Source: Flavobacterium psychrolimnae
Lineage (GTDB): Bacteria; Bacteroidota; Bacteroidia; Flavobacteriales; Flavobacteriaceae
Length of the DNA: 64,000 nt
Assembly (NCBI RefSeq): GCF_003312425.1
Contig: NZ_QNUX01000003.1
Location: forward strand, 62,001 to 126,000
Direction: 5' to 3'
The position numbers were made by a program, and so were the translations under genes. Shown here in pieces: positions 18,227-27,077 of this stretch; position 1 is the stretch's first letter, and every line of letters starts with the position of its first letter. Below the pieces are notes generated by a model, which saw only the letters and a program-made list of their open reading frames with translations, was not told the origin of the DNA and made no database searches.

Positions 18227-21205
18227 TTAAAATGATACATTAAGACCAACAGCGATGCTTTTTTCTCTTGGATATGATAAGTATTCCATACCTGCCGAAG
18301 GTACTCCGTTTAATGATTTATCTGTATCAACCTCAGGATCAGAACCTGAATAGCTGGTGATAATAAATAAATTAGAGGCATTTACATAAAAACGAGCTGA
18401 TTTCATTTTAAACCTCTCTATTACATCTCCTTTAAAAGTATATCCCAAAGTTAAATTCCCCATTCTGAAGAAATCACCTTTTTCTAAATACCTAGTAGAT
18501 GGTGCGGAAACATCAGCCGTCGATTGAGGCGATGTAGCTACTTCCAGCGTTATGTTTTTACCTGGATCACCACTAAATGCACTTTTAGCGAAATTAGCAT
18601 TGGTTGTGTTATTATAGATGTAATGACCAAATGCACCATAGAAAGAAGCACTAGTATCAAAGCCTTTGTAAGCTAAAGAAGTAGTAAAACCAACATTGAT
18701 TTTAGGTAAAGGTTGCTTGTCTAATAATTTTTTTGCAGCTGTACCTAAACCCGTATCGTTACCGGCTGCATCTGCATAAATAGACATCCCATCAGCATCA
18801 TACCCTCTCCACTCATAAAGATAATAAGTATATGCAGGGTAATTAGTTGTAACTACCTGAGCGTAAGCTCCAGACAAACCTTGACCATTTAACGCTCCTG
18901 TAGCAATGAATCCAGGAAAGTTTTTCACCTCGTTTGATAAGAATGAAGCATTCCCTGAAATATCCCATGTCAAATCCTCCGTATTTATTACGTTGTAGTT
19001 TAAAGAAACTTCAACCCCTTTATTGATTAAGTTACCCGCTAAGTTTACAAAACGTGGCGCTGGCGGACCCGGCTGAGAAGAGGCCGCTGGAACTGGAAAG
19101 ATTAAATCTTTTGTATCTCTTTGAAAATAATCTACAGAACCAGTCAATTTGTTGTTAAACAACTCGAAATCTGCTCCTACACTATAGGATTTAGTGGTTT
19201 CCCATCTTAAATTTTCATTTGCGTTAATTTGCTCACCTTGACTTCCATCTAATGCATATGAAACTCTTGCAATTGCTGAGTTAGGTGCAAATTCCTGGTT
19301 TCCTGTGATACCATAACTACCTCTAAGTTTAAGACTATTCAACAATCCTTCTTTATCTTCAATAAATTTGTATGCAATACCTGCGGAAGGGAAATAGTCG
19401 TATTTATTATTCTTTCCTAATTTAGTAGAACCATCAGAACGCAAAGTAGCCGTTACAATTAATTTTTTGTACAAAGTAGCATTTACTCTACCAAAATAGG
19501 ACTGCAATTCTACTCTATTTCTAAATGAATTAACTCTAAACTCACTTCTTATACCACCTTCGATATTGTCAATTAAATTAGTTTGCAAAGGACTATATCC
19601 TTTACCGATAGCAGTACTTCCATCAACAGTGTAATCGTAATATGAATAACCCACTAAGGCATCTAAATTAAAATTATCGCTAAAATCATTATTATAATTC
19701 AAGGTATGCTCAAAAGTTCTGTTGAATTTATTCAAGTTAGAAATACTTGCCTGACCAAATTTAGTAACTGAAGTAAGAGGATCTGTTGCTTGAGCAACAT
19801 TCGTGATTTGAATCGTTGGCAATAACTGACTTTTTCTGCTTGAATTTGAACTCTCTACACCAAACAAAAATTGGTATTTCAATTTACTATTGATTTTCCA
19901 AGTAGTATTAATACTAGCTAATAATTTGTTAGTGTTTGTGTAATCTTTGTATGCATCTAGCAATTGAACAGGATTCAAATAATCATTTCCTACAAAAGTG
20001 TAAGATCCGTCCGGAGCATATATAGGAAGAGTTGGATTCCAGTATAAAGCTGCTCCCATAAGATTCCCAACAGCTCCAGCATTATTTGATAATAAAGTAG
20101 CCTCATCTTTCAAAGAAGCATAAATAACTCTTTGCTCTATTTTTAATGCACCATTGAAGTAGTCATTTGAATTGTAGACAGTAGCATTATATTTGTCTAA
20201 TCCTGTATTTTTTACGATACCATCCGTACTTGAAGCACCTAAGGAAATTCTAGTATTCGAGTTTTCAGTAGTTTTAGCAAAAGACAGATCATGATTCGTT
20301 GAAAAACCATTTCTCAAAACAGCATCTTCCCAATCATAAGTTCTAGATCCCTTATCTATACCACCAGCAGCAACAAATTGATTTGCATCCATAACATCCA
20401 GTTTACCAGACATTTTGCTAAATTGTACAGATGAGCTATAACTTAATTGTGGTACATTCGATTTTCCTTTTTTAGTTGTTATAACGATTACTCCATTAGA
20501 CCCACGAGAACCATATATTGCAGTAGAGGAAGCATCTTTCAATACACTGATACTTTCTATATCATTTTGATTCACAAAGTTTAATGGATTCTTAGAGGAA
20601 GAAGTTCCTAAAAGATCATCCCCACCACCAGAAACATTTCCTCCATCCAAAGGTACACCATCAATAACAATCAATGGACTGTTACCTGAACGGATAGAAG
20701 AGTTACCACGAACTCTAATTGCAACTCCAGCACCTGGCTCTCCGCTGGATTGTGTAACTTGTACTCCGGCAACCTTACCTCTTAATAATTGAGCAGGTGA
20801 AGGAGAAGAGACATTGTCAAAATCTTTTGCACTAATTTGATCAACTGCACCAGTTGCATCTTTCTTTCTAACTGAACCGTAGCCTATAACTACAACTTCT
20901 TTTAATTCAGCTGAGTCTTCTTTTAATACTACATTAACTGTGCTTTTACCTGCTACATTTAATTCTTCAGTTTTGAGACCAATGTAACTAAAAACTAAAA
21001 CTGCATTTGAGCCAACATTCTTGATAGTAAATTTTCCATCGAAATCAGTTTGCGCTCCATTTGTTGTTCCTTTCACTAAGACAGAAGCCCCTGGAAGCGG
21101 ACCGCTGCTATCAGATACTGTACCGGACACATCTTGTGAATACGTCAAACTTGTACAAAGTACCGTTAGAAACACCATCAAGCCTTTAATTAGACTATTT
21201 TTCAT
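18227..21205 (-). CDS. SusC/RagA family TonB-linked outer-membrane transporter
   Basis: A 992-residue protein. It starts with a signal peptide (cleavage near TSLTYSQD), then a CarboxypepD_reg-like domain (VSGTVSDSSGPLPGASVLVKG, about 27-105), a TonB box and plug (VVVIGYGSVRKKDATGAV, LLRGKVAGVQV, IRVRGNSSI, LIVIDGVPLDGG, SILKDASSTAIYGSRG), and a 22-strand barrel ending in GLNVSF with terminal phenylalanine. It imports a ligand across the outer membrane using TonB energy, paired with SusD. It opens the operon susC-susD-FG-GAP-FG-GAP-haloperoxidase-GyrI. The promoter box at 21263-21270 and operator pair at 21308-21341 lie upstream. No extra N-terminal FecA-type signalling domain is present, so anti-sigma control is unlikely. 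Confidence 0.97.
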   Translation of the reverse strand: MKNSLIKGLMVFLTVLCTSLTYSQDVSGTVSDSSGPLPGASVLVKGTTNGAQTDFDGKFTIKNVGSNAVLVFSYIGLKTEELNVAGKSTVNVVLKEDSAELKEVVVIGYGSVRKKDATGAVDQISAKDFDNVSSPSPAQLLRGKVAGVQVTQSSGEPGAGVAIRVRGNSSIRSGNSPLIVIDGVPLDGGNVSGGGDDLLGTSSSKNPLNFVNQNDIESISVLKDASSTAIYGSRGSNGVIVITTKKGKSNVPQLSYSSSVQFSKMSGKLDVMDANQFVAAGGIDKGSRTYDWEDAVLRNGFSTNHDLSFAKTTENSNTRISLGASSTDGIVKNTGLDKYNATVYNSNDYFNGALKIEQRVIYASLKDEATLLSNNAGAVGNLMGAALYWNPTLPIYAPDGSYTFVGNDYLNPVQLLDAYKDYTNTNKLLASINTTWKINSKLKYQFLFGVESSNSSRKSQLLPTIQITNVAQATDPLTSVTKFGQASISNLNKFNRTFEHTLNYNNDFSDNFNLDALVGYSYYDYTVDGSTAIGKGYSPLQTNLIDNIEGGIRSEFRVNSFRNRVELQSYFGRVNATLYKKLIVTATLRSDGSTKLGKNNKYDYFPSAGIAYKFIEDKEGLLNSLKLRGSYGITGNQEFAPNSAIARVSYALDGSQGEQINANENLRWETTKSYSVGADFELFNNKLTGSVDYFQRDTKDLIFPVPAASSQPGPPAPRFVNLAGNLINKGVEVSLNYNVINTEDLTWDISGNASFLSNEVKNFPGFIATGALNGQGLSGAYAQVVTTNYPAYTYYLYEWRGYDADGMSIYADAAGNDTGLGTAAKKLLDKQPLPKINVGFTTSLAYKGFDTSASFYGAFGHYIYNNTTNANFAKSAFSGDPGKNITLEVATSPQSTADVSAPSTRYLEKGDFFRMGNLTLGYTFKGDVIERFKMKSARFYVNASNLFIITSYSGSDPEVDTDKSLNGVPSAGMEYLSYPREKSIAVGLNVSF

Positions 21206-21262
21206 ACGTAATAAATAAGTTGGTTAATAATTTGTTTAAATGGTTTGTTTAAATATTAACAT

Positions 21263-21270
21263 CAAACATA
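21263..21270 (-). promoter_or_regulatory. -7 box of the susC operon
   Basis: Minus strand TATGTTTG, a perfect TAnnTTTG box, 57 bases upstream of the susC ATG; it is identical to the box upstream of the GH65 gene. No TTTG -33 element is found 18-21 bases upstream, which suits a promoter needing an activator. Confidence 0.65.
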
Positions 21271-21307
21271 AATATAAATTTATGATAATATTAAGATATT
21301 AACAAAC

Positions 21308-21341
21308 TATAACGTTTTCGTTGTGTCGAAAACGTTTTCGA
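21308..21341. promoter_or_regulatory. Paired LacI-family operators upstream of susC
   Basis: A perfect 16-bp palindrome TCGAAAACGTTTTCGA (21326-21341) and a degenerate copy TATAACGTTTTCGT (21308-21321). Central CG steps are at 21333/21334 and 21313/21314, 20 bp apart. Both lie upstream of the -7 box (near edge to centre about 43 and 63 bp). Confidence 0.87.
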
Positions 21342-21823
21342 TTTTAAAATTAATCCTTTAAAAAATTAATACTAAAATTATATTAAACATAAAAAAAAGG
21401 CAATAAAAAAGACATTATTGTACTTTAATGGCTTTTTTGGTAAAAATCAATTGCATTTTTGTTAATAAAAAAGCTTTTTACAAAATAAGATTGCGAATTA
21501 TTCATCATAATGAAGTTTTTTAGAATAAATCAATAATTTAGATTGGGTTCCATTAAAAAACGAATATTATCAATCTAAAAATATCATATTCATTTATTTC
21601 GATGTGTTTTGACTGCTAAAAATATCACATTTATAAAACGTATTGTTATGAAAATTTAACACTTTTAAAATTAAAAATTTGGAAGAAATATCTTAAAAAA
21701 AATTAATACTTTCGCCTATTCGCTTTTATTTAAATTTTAAAACAGGTATTTACACTTATCCTTTCAACAGTTGTTTAGTGTGCATTTTAAAAAAAAAATT
21801 TAAAATAAATAATCTCATTGGAC
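21342..21823. other. A/T-rich intergenic stretch, no gene seen
   Basis: Between the susC operators and the GH65 terminator there are about 480 bases of very A/T-rich DNA with many stop codons in all frames. I see no tRNA, no convincing open reading frame and no further CGAAAACGTTTTCG site. Confidence 0.6.
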
Positions 21824-21888
21824 ATAAAAAAGCCACGAATACGAATTACAATCCTATAAAAAAGAAATGCAACTGCTATTCGTGGCTT
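21824..21888 (-). terminator. Terminator of the GH65 gene
   Basis: Perfect 12-bp inverted repeat AAGCCACGAATA (21830-21841) / TATTCGTGGCTT (21877-21888) with a 35-base loop. On the minus strand it is followed by six T. It lies 18 bases after the GH65 stop codon. Confidence 0.7.
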
Positions 21889-21906
21889 AAAAAACTTACT
21901 GAAGTA

Positions 21907-23913
21907 TTACTTTATTACTATCGTTTTATTATCGACTCCAAGACCTATAATCTTAAGTGATTTCCATTGTTTTGGCAACAGTCCTTTATTGTATTTCAAT
22001 CCCAAGTCCGTTTGTTCTACTCCGCCAAAACCGTAAATAACCGCTTGAAGCATCGCTCCAGCTCCTGTAGCAAAATATGGATTATTACTATTCGCAGATT
22101 CCGAAAACACTCCAAAAGGTGGTCGACTGTTTGGCAAATAGGATTTTACAAAATAACTATACGCTTTTTCTTTGTCGCCTAAACGTGCATACAAAACTGA
22201 TAAAACTCCGGAAGCCATTGCCGGTCCATCCTTTTTATCAATTTTTTCAGCGTAATATTCTAAATCTCTTTTTATTTGTTCTTTGTCTGTGATTACGTGT
22301 AAAGGATATGCTAACAAGTTCACATCAGCTTGTTTGATCATTTGCCCTTGATACCCTTTATAATTTTGTGTAATTCCTTTTTCAGTATGTATTGCCAATT
22401 TTTCCGAAACGGCTGCCCATTTTGGATTTATTGGTTCACCCAAAATAGTTGCTGCTTTAATGGTATTTTTTAAAGACTCAATAGCGGATGCATTTGTAAA
22501 AGCATTATCGTCTACGTGCTGTGCATATTCGTCGGCACCAACAACATTTAAAATTGAAAAACTTCCATCCTGATTTTTTACAACACGACTTACCCAAAAA
22601 TCAGCTGTTTCTTTTAGAACTGCCCATTCTTTTCTTAACCAAGATTTATCTTGAGTGTAGGCGTAATAATTCCAAAAAGCGATCGAAACATCCGCAGTGA
22701 TATGCTGTTCGAAAATACCGGTCAGTGCCCAAGTTGGTGTTGCTTCTTCCCCAGTATCATCAGATTCCCAAGGATACATTGCTCCTTTATACCCATAAAT
22801 AAACGCTTTTTGTTTTGCTTTTTGCAAACGGTCTGAACGGTAATCTAAACAAGATTTTGCCATATCCGGTTGCAATGCCAAAAGTGTTGGATACATCCAA
22901 AGTTCTGTATCCCAAAAAATATGTCCGTTATATCCTTGCGATGACAAACCCATTGGAGCAATACTTTGTCTGGTTTCAGGACGGATATACGAATATAAAT
23001 TGTACAATGCAAAACGAACCCGTTGCTGTGCATCTAGATCACCTTCAATTTGTATGTCGCCCGTATTCCATAACTCAGCCCAAGCTTGTTTGTGTCGGTT
23101 CAATAATTTATCAATTCCTTCCTGTAACGCATAAATGGGTTGTCTTTCAGATTCATTCAAAGGATCTGTAACATCTTTTGAAGTACAAATTCCTCCTGCT
23201 ATTGCAAAACGATATTTTTTTCCTTTCAAAAGTTTTTTGGTAAACCCAACTTCCTTACCCGATTGTTTTAAAGTTTCACTTTCACCATCAAAAAGAAAAG
23301 TGGTTGAAGCCGCAACAGTATATTTACCCGTAAGCGTTTTGGCGGTTGTTCCAAAAACTGGCATTAAATATTGATTGTCTTTCAAAATCCTAAACTGACT
23401 TTTGGCATCTTTCAATTCGTCAGGAACAACCATATAATTGTTAGCCGTAATTTCTATATCCTTAATAGGAGTGATTTCGACAATTGCCATAGCTGAAAAA
23501 GGAATAGCTCTATTGGCTAAAATCGTGTAATTAATCGTGGCCAAATCTTTAAATGAAAAAGACGTGGTACTTGTTCCCTCTTTCATCGAAATAACCTGAC
23601 TCCAATTATCGATATTGTCTGATTTAATTTCTTGATTATTGATATCCAAATGCAGATTCAGAAATTCTATTCCACGAACTATTCTGCTGATTCCATTTTC
23701 GGGACTTCCGTCATAAACACCATTCAGAATAATTTCTTTCGTTTTTAAAGGCGTATCGTCTGTAACAATTCCTATTTGACCGTTGGCCATAGCAACCCCA
23801 AAATAATTTTCTCTTGAATTTGCGAATAAATGCCACTCATCTGATTTGCTTTGGCTAAAAGCGACAGGACTTAATAAGAGCATGAAAAACAAACTTTTAA
23901 CTGTTGAAATCAT
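21907..23913 (-). CDS. Periplasmic GH65 alpha-glucosidase, kojibiose-hydrolase-like
   Basis: A 668-residue protein with a Sec signal peptide (cleavage near PVAFSQ, about residue 20). GH65 hallmarks are GLSSQGYNGHIFWDTELWMYP (about 322-342) and the general-acid block GADEYAQHVDDNAFTN (459-474, Glu462). Near the C-terminus FSESANSNN (603-611) places Glu605 where the general base of GH65 hydrolases lies, while GH65 phosphorylases have a phosphate-binding loop instead. So hydrolysis by inversion is expected. Established knowledge: a GH65 enzyme of Flavobacterium johnsoniae is an alpha-1,2-glucosidase acting on kojibiose. The same activity is a reasonable guess here; trehalose or nigerose are alternatives. 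The gene shares a divergent operator-bearing promoter region with the GH32 operon. Confidence 0.85.
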   Translation of the reverse strand: MISTVKSLFFMLLLSPVAFSQSKSDEWHLFANSRENYFGVAMANGQIGIVTDDTPLKTKEIILNGVYDGSPENGISRIVRGIEFLNLHLDINNQEIKSDNIDNWSQVISMKEGTSTTSFSFKDLATINYTILANRAIPFSAMAIVEITPIKDIEITANNYMVVPDELKDAKSQFRILKDNQYLMPVFGTTAKTLTGKYTVAASTTFLFDGESETLKQSGKEVGFTKKLLKGKKYRFAIAGGICTSKDVTDPLNESERQPIYALQEGIDKLLNRHKQAWAELWNTGDIQIEGDLDAQQRVRFALYNLYSYIRPETRQSIAPMGLSSQGYNGHIFWDTELWMYPTLLALQPDMAKSCLDYRSDRLQKAKQKAFIYGYKGAMYPWESDDTGEEATPTWALTGIFEQHITADVSIAFWNYYAYTQDKSWLRKEWAVLKETADFWVSRVVKNQDGSFSILNVVGADEYAQHVDDNAFTNASAIESLKNTIKAATILGEPINPKWAAVSEKLAIHTEKGITQNYKGYQGQMIKQADVNLLAYPLHVITDKEQIKRDLEYYAEKIDKKDGPAMASGVLSVLYARLGDKEKAYSYFVKSYLPNSRPPFGVFSESANSNNPYFATGAGAMLQAVIYGFGGVEQTDLGLKYNKGLLPKQWKSLKIIGLGVDNKTIVIK

Positions 23914-23937
23914 AGTTTAATTTTTTAATAATATTTT

Positions 23938-23945
23938 CAAACATA
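23938..23945 (-). promoter_or_regulatory. -7 box of the GH65 gene
   Basis: Minus strand TATGTTTG, identical to the susC box, 24 bases before the ATG, so the 5' UTR should be under 20 bases. No -33 TTTG at the expected distance. Confidence 0.62.
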
Positions 23946-24000
23946 TATATTTTTTTCGTTAAAATATTGAATAATTTCAGATACTGGGTCGAATACAAAA

Positions 24001-24035
24001 CGAAAACGTTTTCGACTTATCAAAAACGTTTTCGA
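24001..24035. promoter_or_regulatory. Paired LacI-family operators in the GH65/GH32 divergent promoter
   Basis: Palindromes CGAAAACGTTTTCGA (24001-24015) and CAAAAACGTTTTCGA (24021-24035), with central CG steps at 24007/24008 and 24027/24028, 20 bp apart. They lie between the divergent ATGs at 23913 and 24110, so one pair can control both directions. Confidence 0.88.
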
Positions 24036-24044
24036 TAACACAAT

Positions 24045-24077
24045 TATGTTTAATTAAAGAATATAATTCTATTTTTA
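24045..24077 (+). promoter_or_regulatory. Candidate -7 boxes for the GH32 operon
   Basis: Two one-mismatch versions of TAnnTTTG are present, TATGTTTA (24045-24052) and TATTTTTA (24070-24077). I cannot decide between them from sequence. Both lie between the operators and the ATG at 24110. Confidence 0.4.
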
Positions 24078-24109
24078 TGTAAATAATATAATAATTAAAC
24101 CTTATTTTA

Positions 24110-25699
24110 ATGAAGTTCACAAATAAAACACTCCCCTTTTATTTACTATTCGGAGCCTCTATATTCTTGTTTTCCTGTAAAAAAGAAGCGGAAAATGAAG
24201 TTATTTCCATAGCTTCTTCCGAAAGTATAAAAACTGATTCCACGGTGCAATACAAAGAACCTTATAGAGCACAATTTCATTTTTCTCCAGAAAAAAAATG
24301 GATGAATGACCCCAACGGAATGGTTTTCTACAAAGGAATTTATCATTTGTTTTACCAATATTATCCTGAAGACATTGTTTGGGGACCGATGCATTGGGGA
24401 CATGCAACAAGTACGGATCTAATCCATTGGAAACATAAAAAAATCGCTTTGTTTCCTGATAAATTAGGAATGATATTTTCAGGAAGTGCCGTTGTAGATT
24501 TAGAAAACACTTCTGGTCTTGGAACAAAAGAAAACCCGCCAATGATTGCCATTTTTACCTATCACAACATGGAAGGTGAAAAAGCGGGAAGAACAAACTA
24601 TCAAACGCAAGGAATGGCATATAGTCTGGATGAAGGCGAAACTTGGATGAAATATGATGGAAATCCAATTGTTAAAAATTCCGGTATAAAAGATTTTAGA
24701 GATCCTAAAGTATTCTGGAATACCGAAACCAATCTTTGGAATATGGTATTAGTCGCAGGCGATCATGCGCAATTTTACACTTCAGAAAATTTAATTAATT
24801 GGAAATTCGAAAGTGAATTCGGTAAAAATATAGGAGCGCACGGCGGTGTTTGGGAATGTCCTGATATTTTTAAATTAAAAGTTGCCGGTTCCAATGAAGA
24901 AAAATGGGTTTTACTTATCAGCATCAATCCTGGCGCTCCAAATGGAGGTTCCGGAACACAATATTTCGTAGGTGATTATGATGGTAAAATTTTTAAAACC
25001 TCCCAAAAAGACATCAAATGGATTGACAATGGCGCTGATAATTACGCAGGTGTCACATACAATAATACTCCTGACAATAAGCGAATATTCATAGGCTGGA
25101 TGAGTAATTGGTCCTACGCCAGAGACACGCCTACAAAAAAATGGAGAAGCGCGATGACACTTCCACGAGAACTATCGCTTGCAAAAATAAATGGTGATTA
25201 TGTACTGAAAAACACTCCTGTAGAACAGTTCAAAAAACAAGGAACTACAGCCTTTACCAAAGATGAAATCATCCTAAAAGCGAATCATAAAACGACATTT
25301 GATTATCAATATTTGAATCAGTCAGCAGTACAATTGAATGCTAAAAATGAAAATTTAAAATTGGTTTTTTCCAATGAAGTAAAGGATTCTCTGGTTATCA
25401 ATTACGATGCGAAACTAAAGACTTTTACTGTAGACCGAAGACATTCCGGAATAGTAAATTTCGAAAAAAGTTTTGGAGAAAAAATTCACAACACCGAAAT
25501 TCCGAACATTACTAGCGAAACAATCGATTATCAAATTATAGTAGATTGGTCCTCAATTGAAATTTTTCTGAATGGTGGGGTATACAATTTTACGGAACAA
25601 ATTTTCCCTAACAAACCGTACACCAAACTCAGCATTCAATCGGATAGGAATCAAGAAATTAAAAACCTTACCATTTCTAAAATAAAAGGAATCTGGTAG
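24110..25699 (+). CDS. GH32 fructosidase lipoprotein (levanase/inulinase/invertase type)
   Basis: A 529-residue lipoprotein (ASIFLFSCKK, Cys23). All three GH32 catalytic blocks are intact: KWMNDPNGMVFY (nucleophile Asp), KDFRDPKVFW (RDP transition-state residue) and GVWECPDIFK (acid/base Glu). The five-blade propeller is followed by a C-terminal beta-sandwich (from about residue 375; DYQIIVDWSSIEIFLNGG). It hydrolyses terminal or internal beta-fructosyl bonds in sucrose, levan or inulin with retention. As a lipoprotein it acts at the periplasmic or outer surface, upstream of the MFS porter and fructokinase that follow in the same operon. The preference among sucrose, levan and inulin cannot be read from the sequence. 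Confidence 0.95.
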   Translation: MKFTNKTLPFYLLFGASIFLFSCKKEAENEVISIASSESIKTDSTVQYKEPYRAQFHFSPEKKWMNDPNGMVFYKGIYHLFYQYYPEDIVWGPMHWGHATSTDLIHWKHKKIALFPDKLGMIFSGSAVVDLENTSGLGTKENPPMIAIFTYHNMEGEKAGRTNYQTQGMAYSLDEGETWMKYDGNPIVKNSGIKDFRDPKVFWNTETNLWNMVLVAGDHAQFYTSENLINWKFESEFGKNIGAHGGVWECPDIFKLKVAGSNEEKWVLLISINPGAPNGGSGTQYFVGDYDGKIFKTSQKDIKWIDNGADNYAGVTYNNTPDNKRIFIGWMSNWSYARDTPTKKWRSAMTLPRELSLAKINGDYVLKNTPVEQFKKQGTTAFTKDEIILKANHKTTFDYQYLNQSAVQLNAKNENLKLVFSNEVKDSLVINYDAKLKTFTVDRRHSGIVNFEKSFGEKIHNTEIPNITSETIDYQIIVDWSSIEIFLNGGVYNFTEQIFPNKPYTKLSIQSDRNQEIKNLTISKIKGIW

Positions 25700-25746
25700 A
25701 AAAATTCTTTTATAACAACCAAAATAATCAACCAAAAAACAAAATA

Positions 25747-27075
25747 ATGAATAACAAAAAAATACTTTATTGGTCCATTGTCGTTGCATTTGCAGGATTT
25801 TTATTTGGATTTGACACTGTAGTAATTTCGGGAGCTGATAAACAATTGCAGCAATTATGGGGTTCTTCTGATTTGTTCCATGGATTAGTAGTAATGTCAT
25901 CCGCATTATGGGGAACGGTTATTGGCGCTATTTTTGGTGCTTTTCCAACGAATATATTAGGTCGGAAAAAGACTTTAATAATCATTGGATTGTTATTTTT
26001 TGTTTCTTCCATTGGAACTGCATTTGCAAATGATCCTATTTTCTTTTCTATTTTCAGATTTCTTGGCGGAATTGGTATTGGAGCATCCACTATTGCGGCT
26101 CCAACCTACGTTTCTGAAATTGCTCCTGCAAAAGACCGCGGAAAACTGGTTGCTTTATACCAATTCAATATTGTTTTTGGAATTTTAATCGCCTTTACCT
26201 CTAACTATTATTTACAGGATATTGGAGAAAATGCTTGGCGTTGGATGTTAGGAATACAGGCTTTTCCATCCTTTATATACACAATTCTAGTATTTGGAAT
26301 CCCGGAAAGTCCACGTTGGATTTTGGAATACAAAAAAGACAGAGCAAAAGCAGTCTCTATTTTGAAACAAATTAATAGTGATGCCGAAGTTGAAGCTGAA
26401 ATTGCCGCTATCGAAAAAGAAACTACTCATGAAGGGAAAAATGAATCAATTTTCATGGCAAAATACAGAAAACCATTACTATTGGCTTTTTTTATTGCTT
26501 TTTTCAATCAGCTCTCCGGGATTAATGCTTTTCTATATTACGCACCACGAATTTTTGAATTGGCAGGATTAGAAAAATCAGCTTCTTTTTTAAGTAGCAT
26601 CGGAATTGGAGTGATTAATTTGATTTTTACTATGATTGGAATCTCGCTAATCGATAAATACGGAAGAAAAACATTGATGTATTTGGGTTCTGTAGGATAC
26701 ATAATTTCTTTGGGATTAGTAACAACTGCCTTTTATTTTGAGTGGAAAGGAATGGCTGTCCCGTTGTTTTTCTTCTTGTTTATAGCCTCACATGCGATAG
26801 GACAAGGAGCCGTGATTTGGGTATTCATCTCTGAATTATTCCCGAATAAACTTAGAGCCGCCGGAACTTCTTTTGGAACTTCTGTCCACTGGATTTTAGC
26901 AGCGTTAATTCCCTCTTTTATTCCGTTTTTGTTTAAAGAAATTGGAACAACAACCGTTTTTGCCATCTTTTGCATAATGATGGTTTTCCAATTGCTTTGG
27001 GTATTTACAAAAATGCCGGAAACTAAAGGAAGAACATTAGAAGAACTATCTGAAAGTCTATCAAAAAAAGAATAA
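25747..27075 (+). CDS. MFS sugar porter (hexose/fructose:H+ symporter type)
   Basis: A 442-residue, twelve-helix membrane protein of the sugar porter subfamily: GFLFGFDTVVISGA in helix 1, GRKKTLI between helices 2 and 3, APAKDRGKLVALYQ after helix 4, GIPESPRWILE after helix 6, QLSGINAFLYYAPRIF in helix 7, DKYGRKTLM between helices 8 and 9, and PETKGRTLEEL at the end. These are the classic motifs of glucose, xylose, arabinose and fructose porters. It follows the GH32 gene by 47 bases and precedes a fructokinase by two bases, so fructose is the expected substrate (inference). Confidence 0.92.
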   Translation: MNNKKILYWSIVVAFAGFLFGFDTVVISGADKQLQQLWGSSDLFHGLVVMSSALWGTVIGAIFGAFPTNILGRKKTLIIIGLLFFVSSIGTAFANDPIFFSIFRFLGGIGIGASTIAAPTYVSEIAPAKDRGKLVALYQFNIVFGILIAFTSNYYLQDIGENAWRWMLGIQAFPSFIYTILVFGIPESPRWILEYKKDRAKAVSILKQINSDAEVEAEIAAIEKETTHEGKNESIFMAKYRKPLLLAFFIAFFNQLSGINAFLYYAPRIFELAGLEKSASFLSSIGIGVINLIFTMIGISLIDKYGRKTLMYLGSVGYIISLGLVTTAFYFEWKGMAVPLFFFLFIASHAIGQGAVIWVFISELFPNKLRAAGTSFGTSVHWILAALIPSFIPFLFKEIGTTTVFAIFCIMMVFQLLWVFTKMPETKGRTLEELSESLSKKE

Positions 27076-27077
27076 CC

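Noticed and set aside
21678..21888. Possible small RNA on the plus strand: box TACTTTCG at 21707-21714 and a hairpin at 21830-21888
   Set aside because: The spacing to TTTG is wrong (25 bases) and the hairpin has no T run on the plus strand; it is the GH65 terminator.
21907..23913. GH65 as trehalose or maltose phosphorylase
   Set aside because: It has a signal peptide and a hydrolase-type Glu at 605; phosphorylases are cytoplasmic and lack it.
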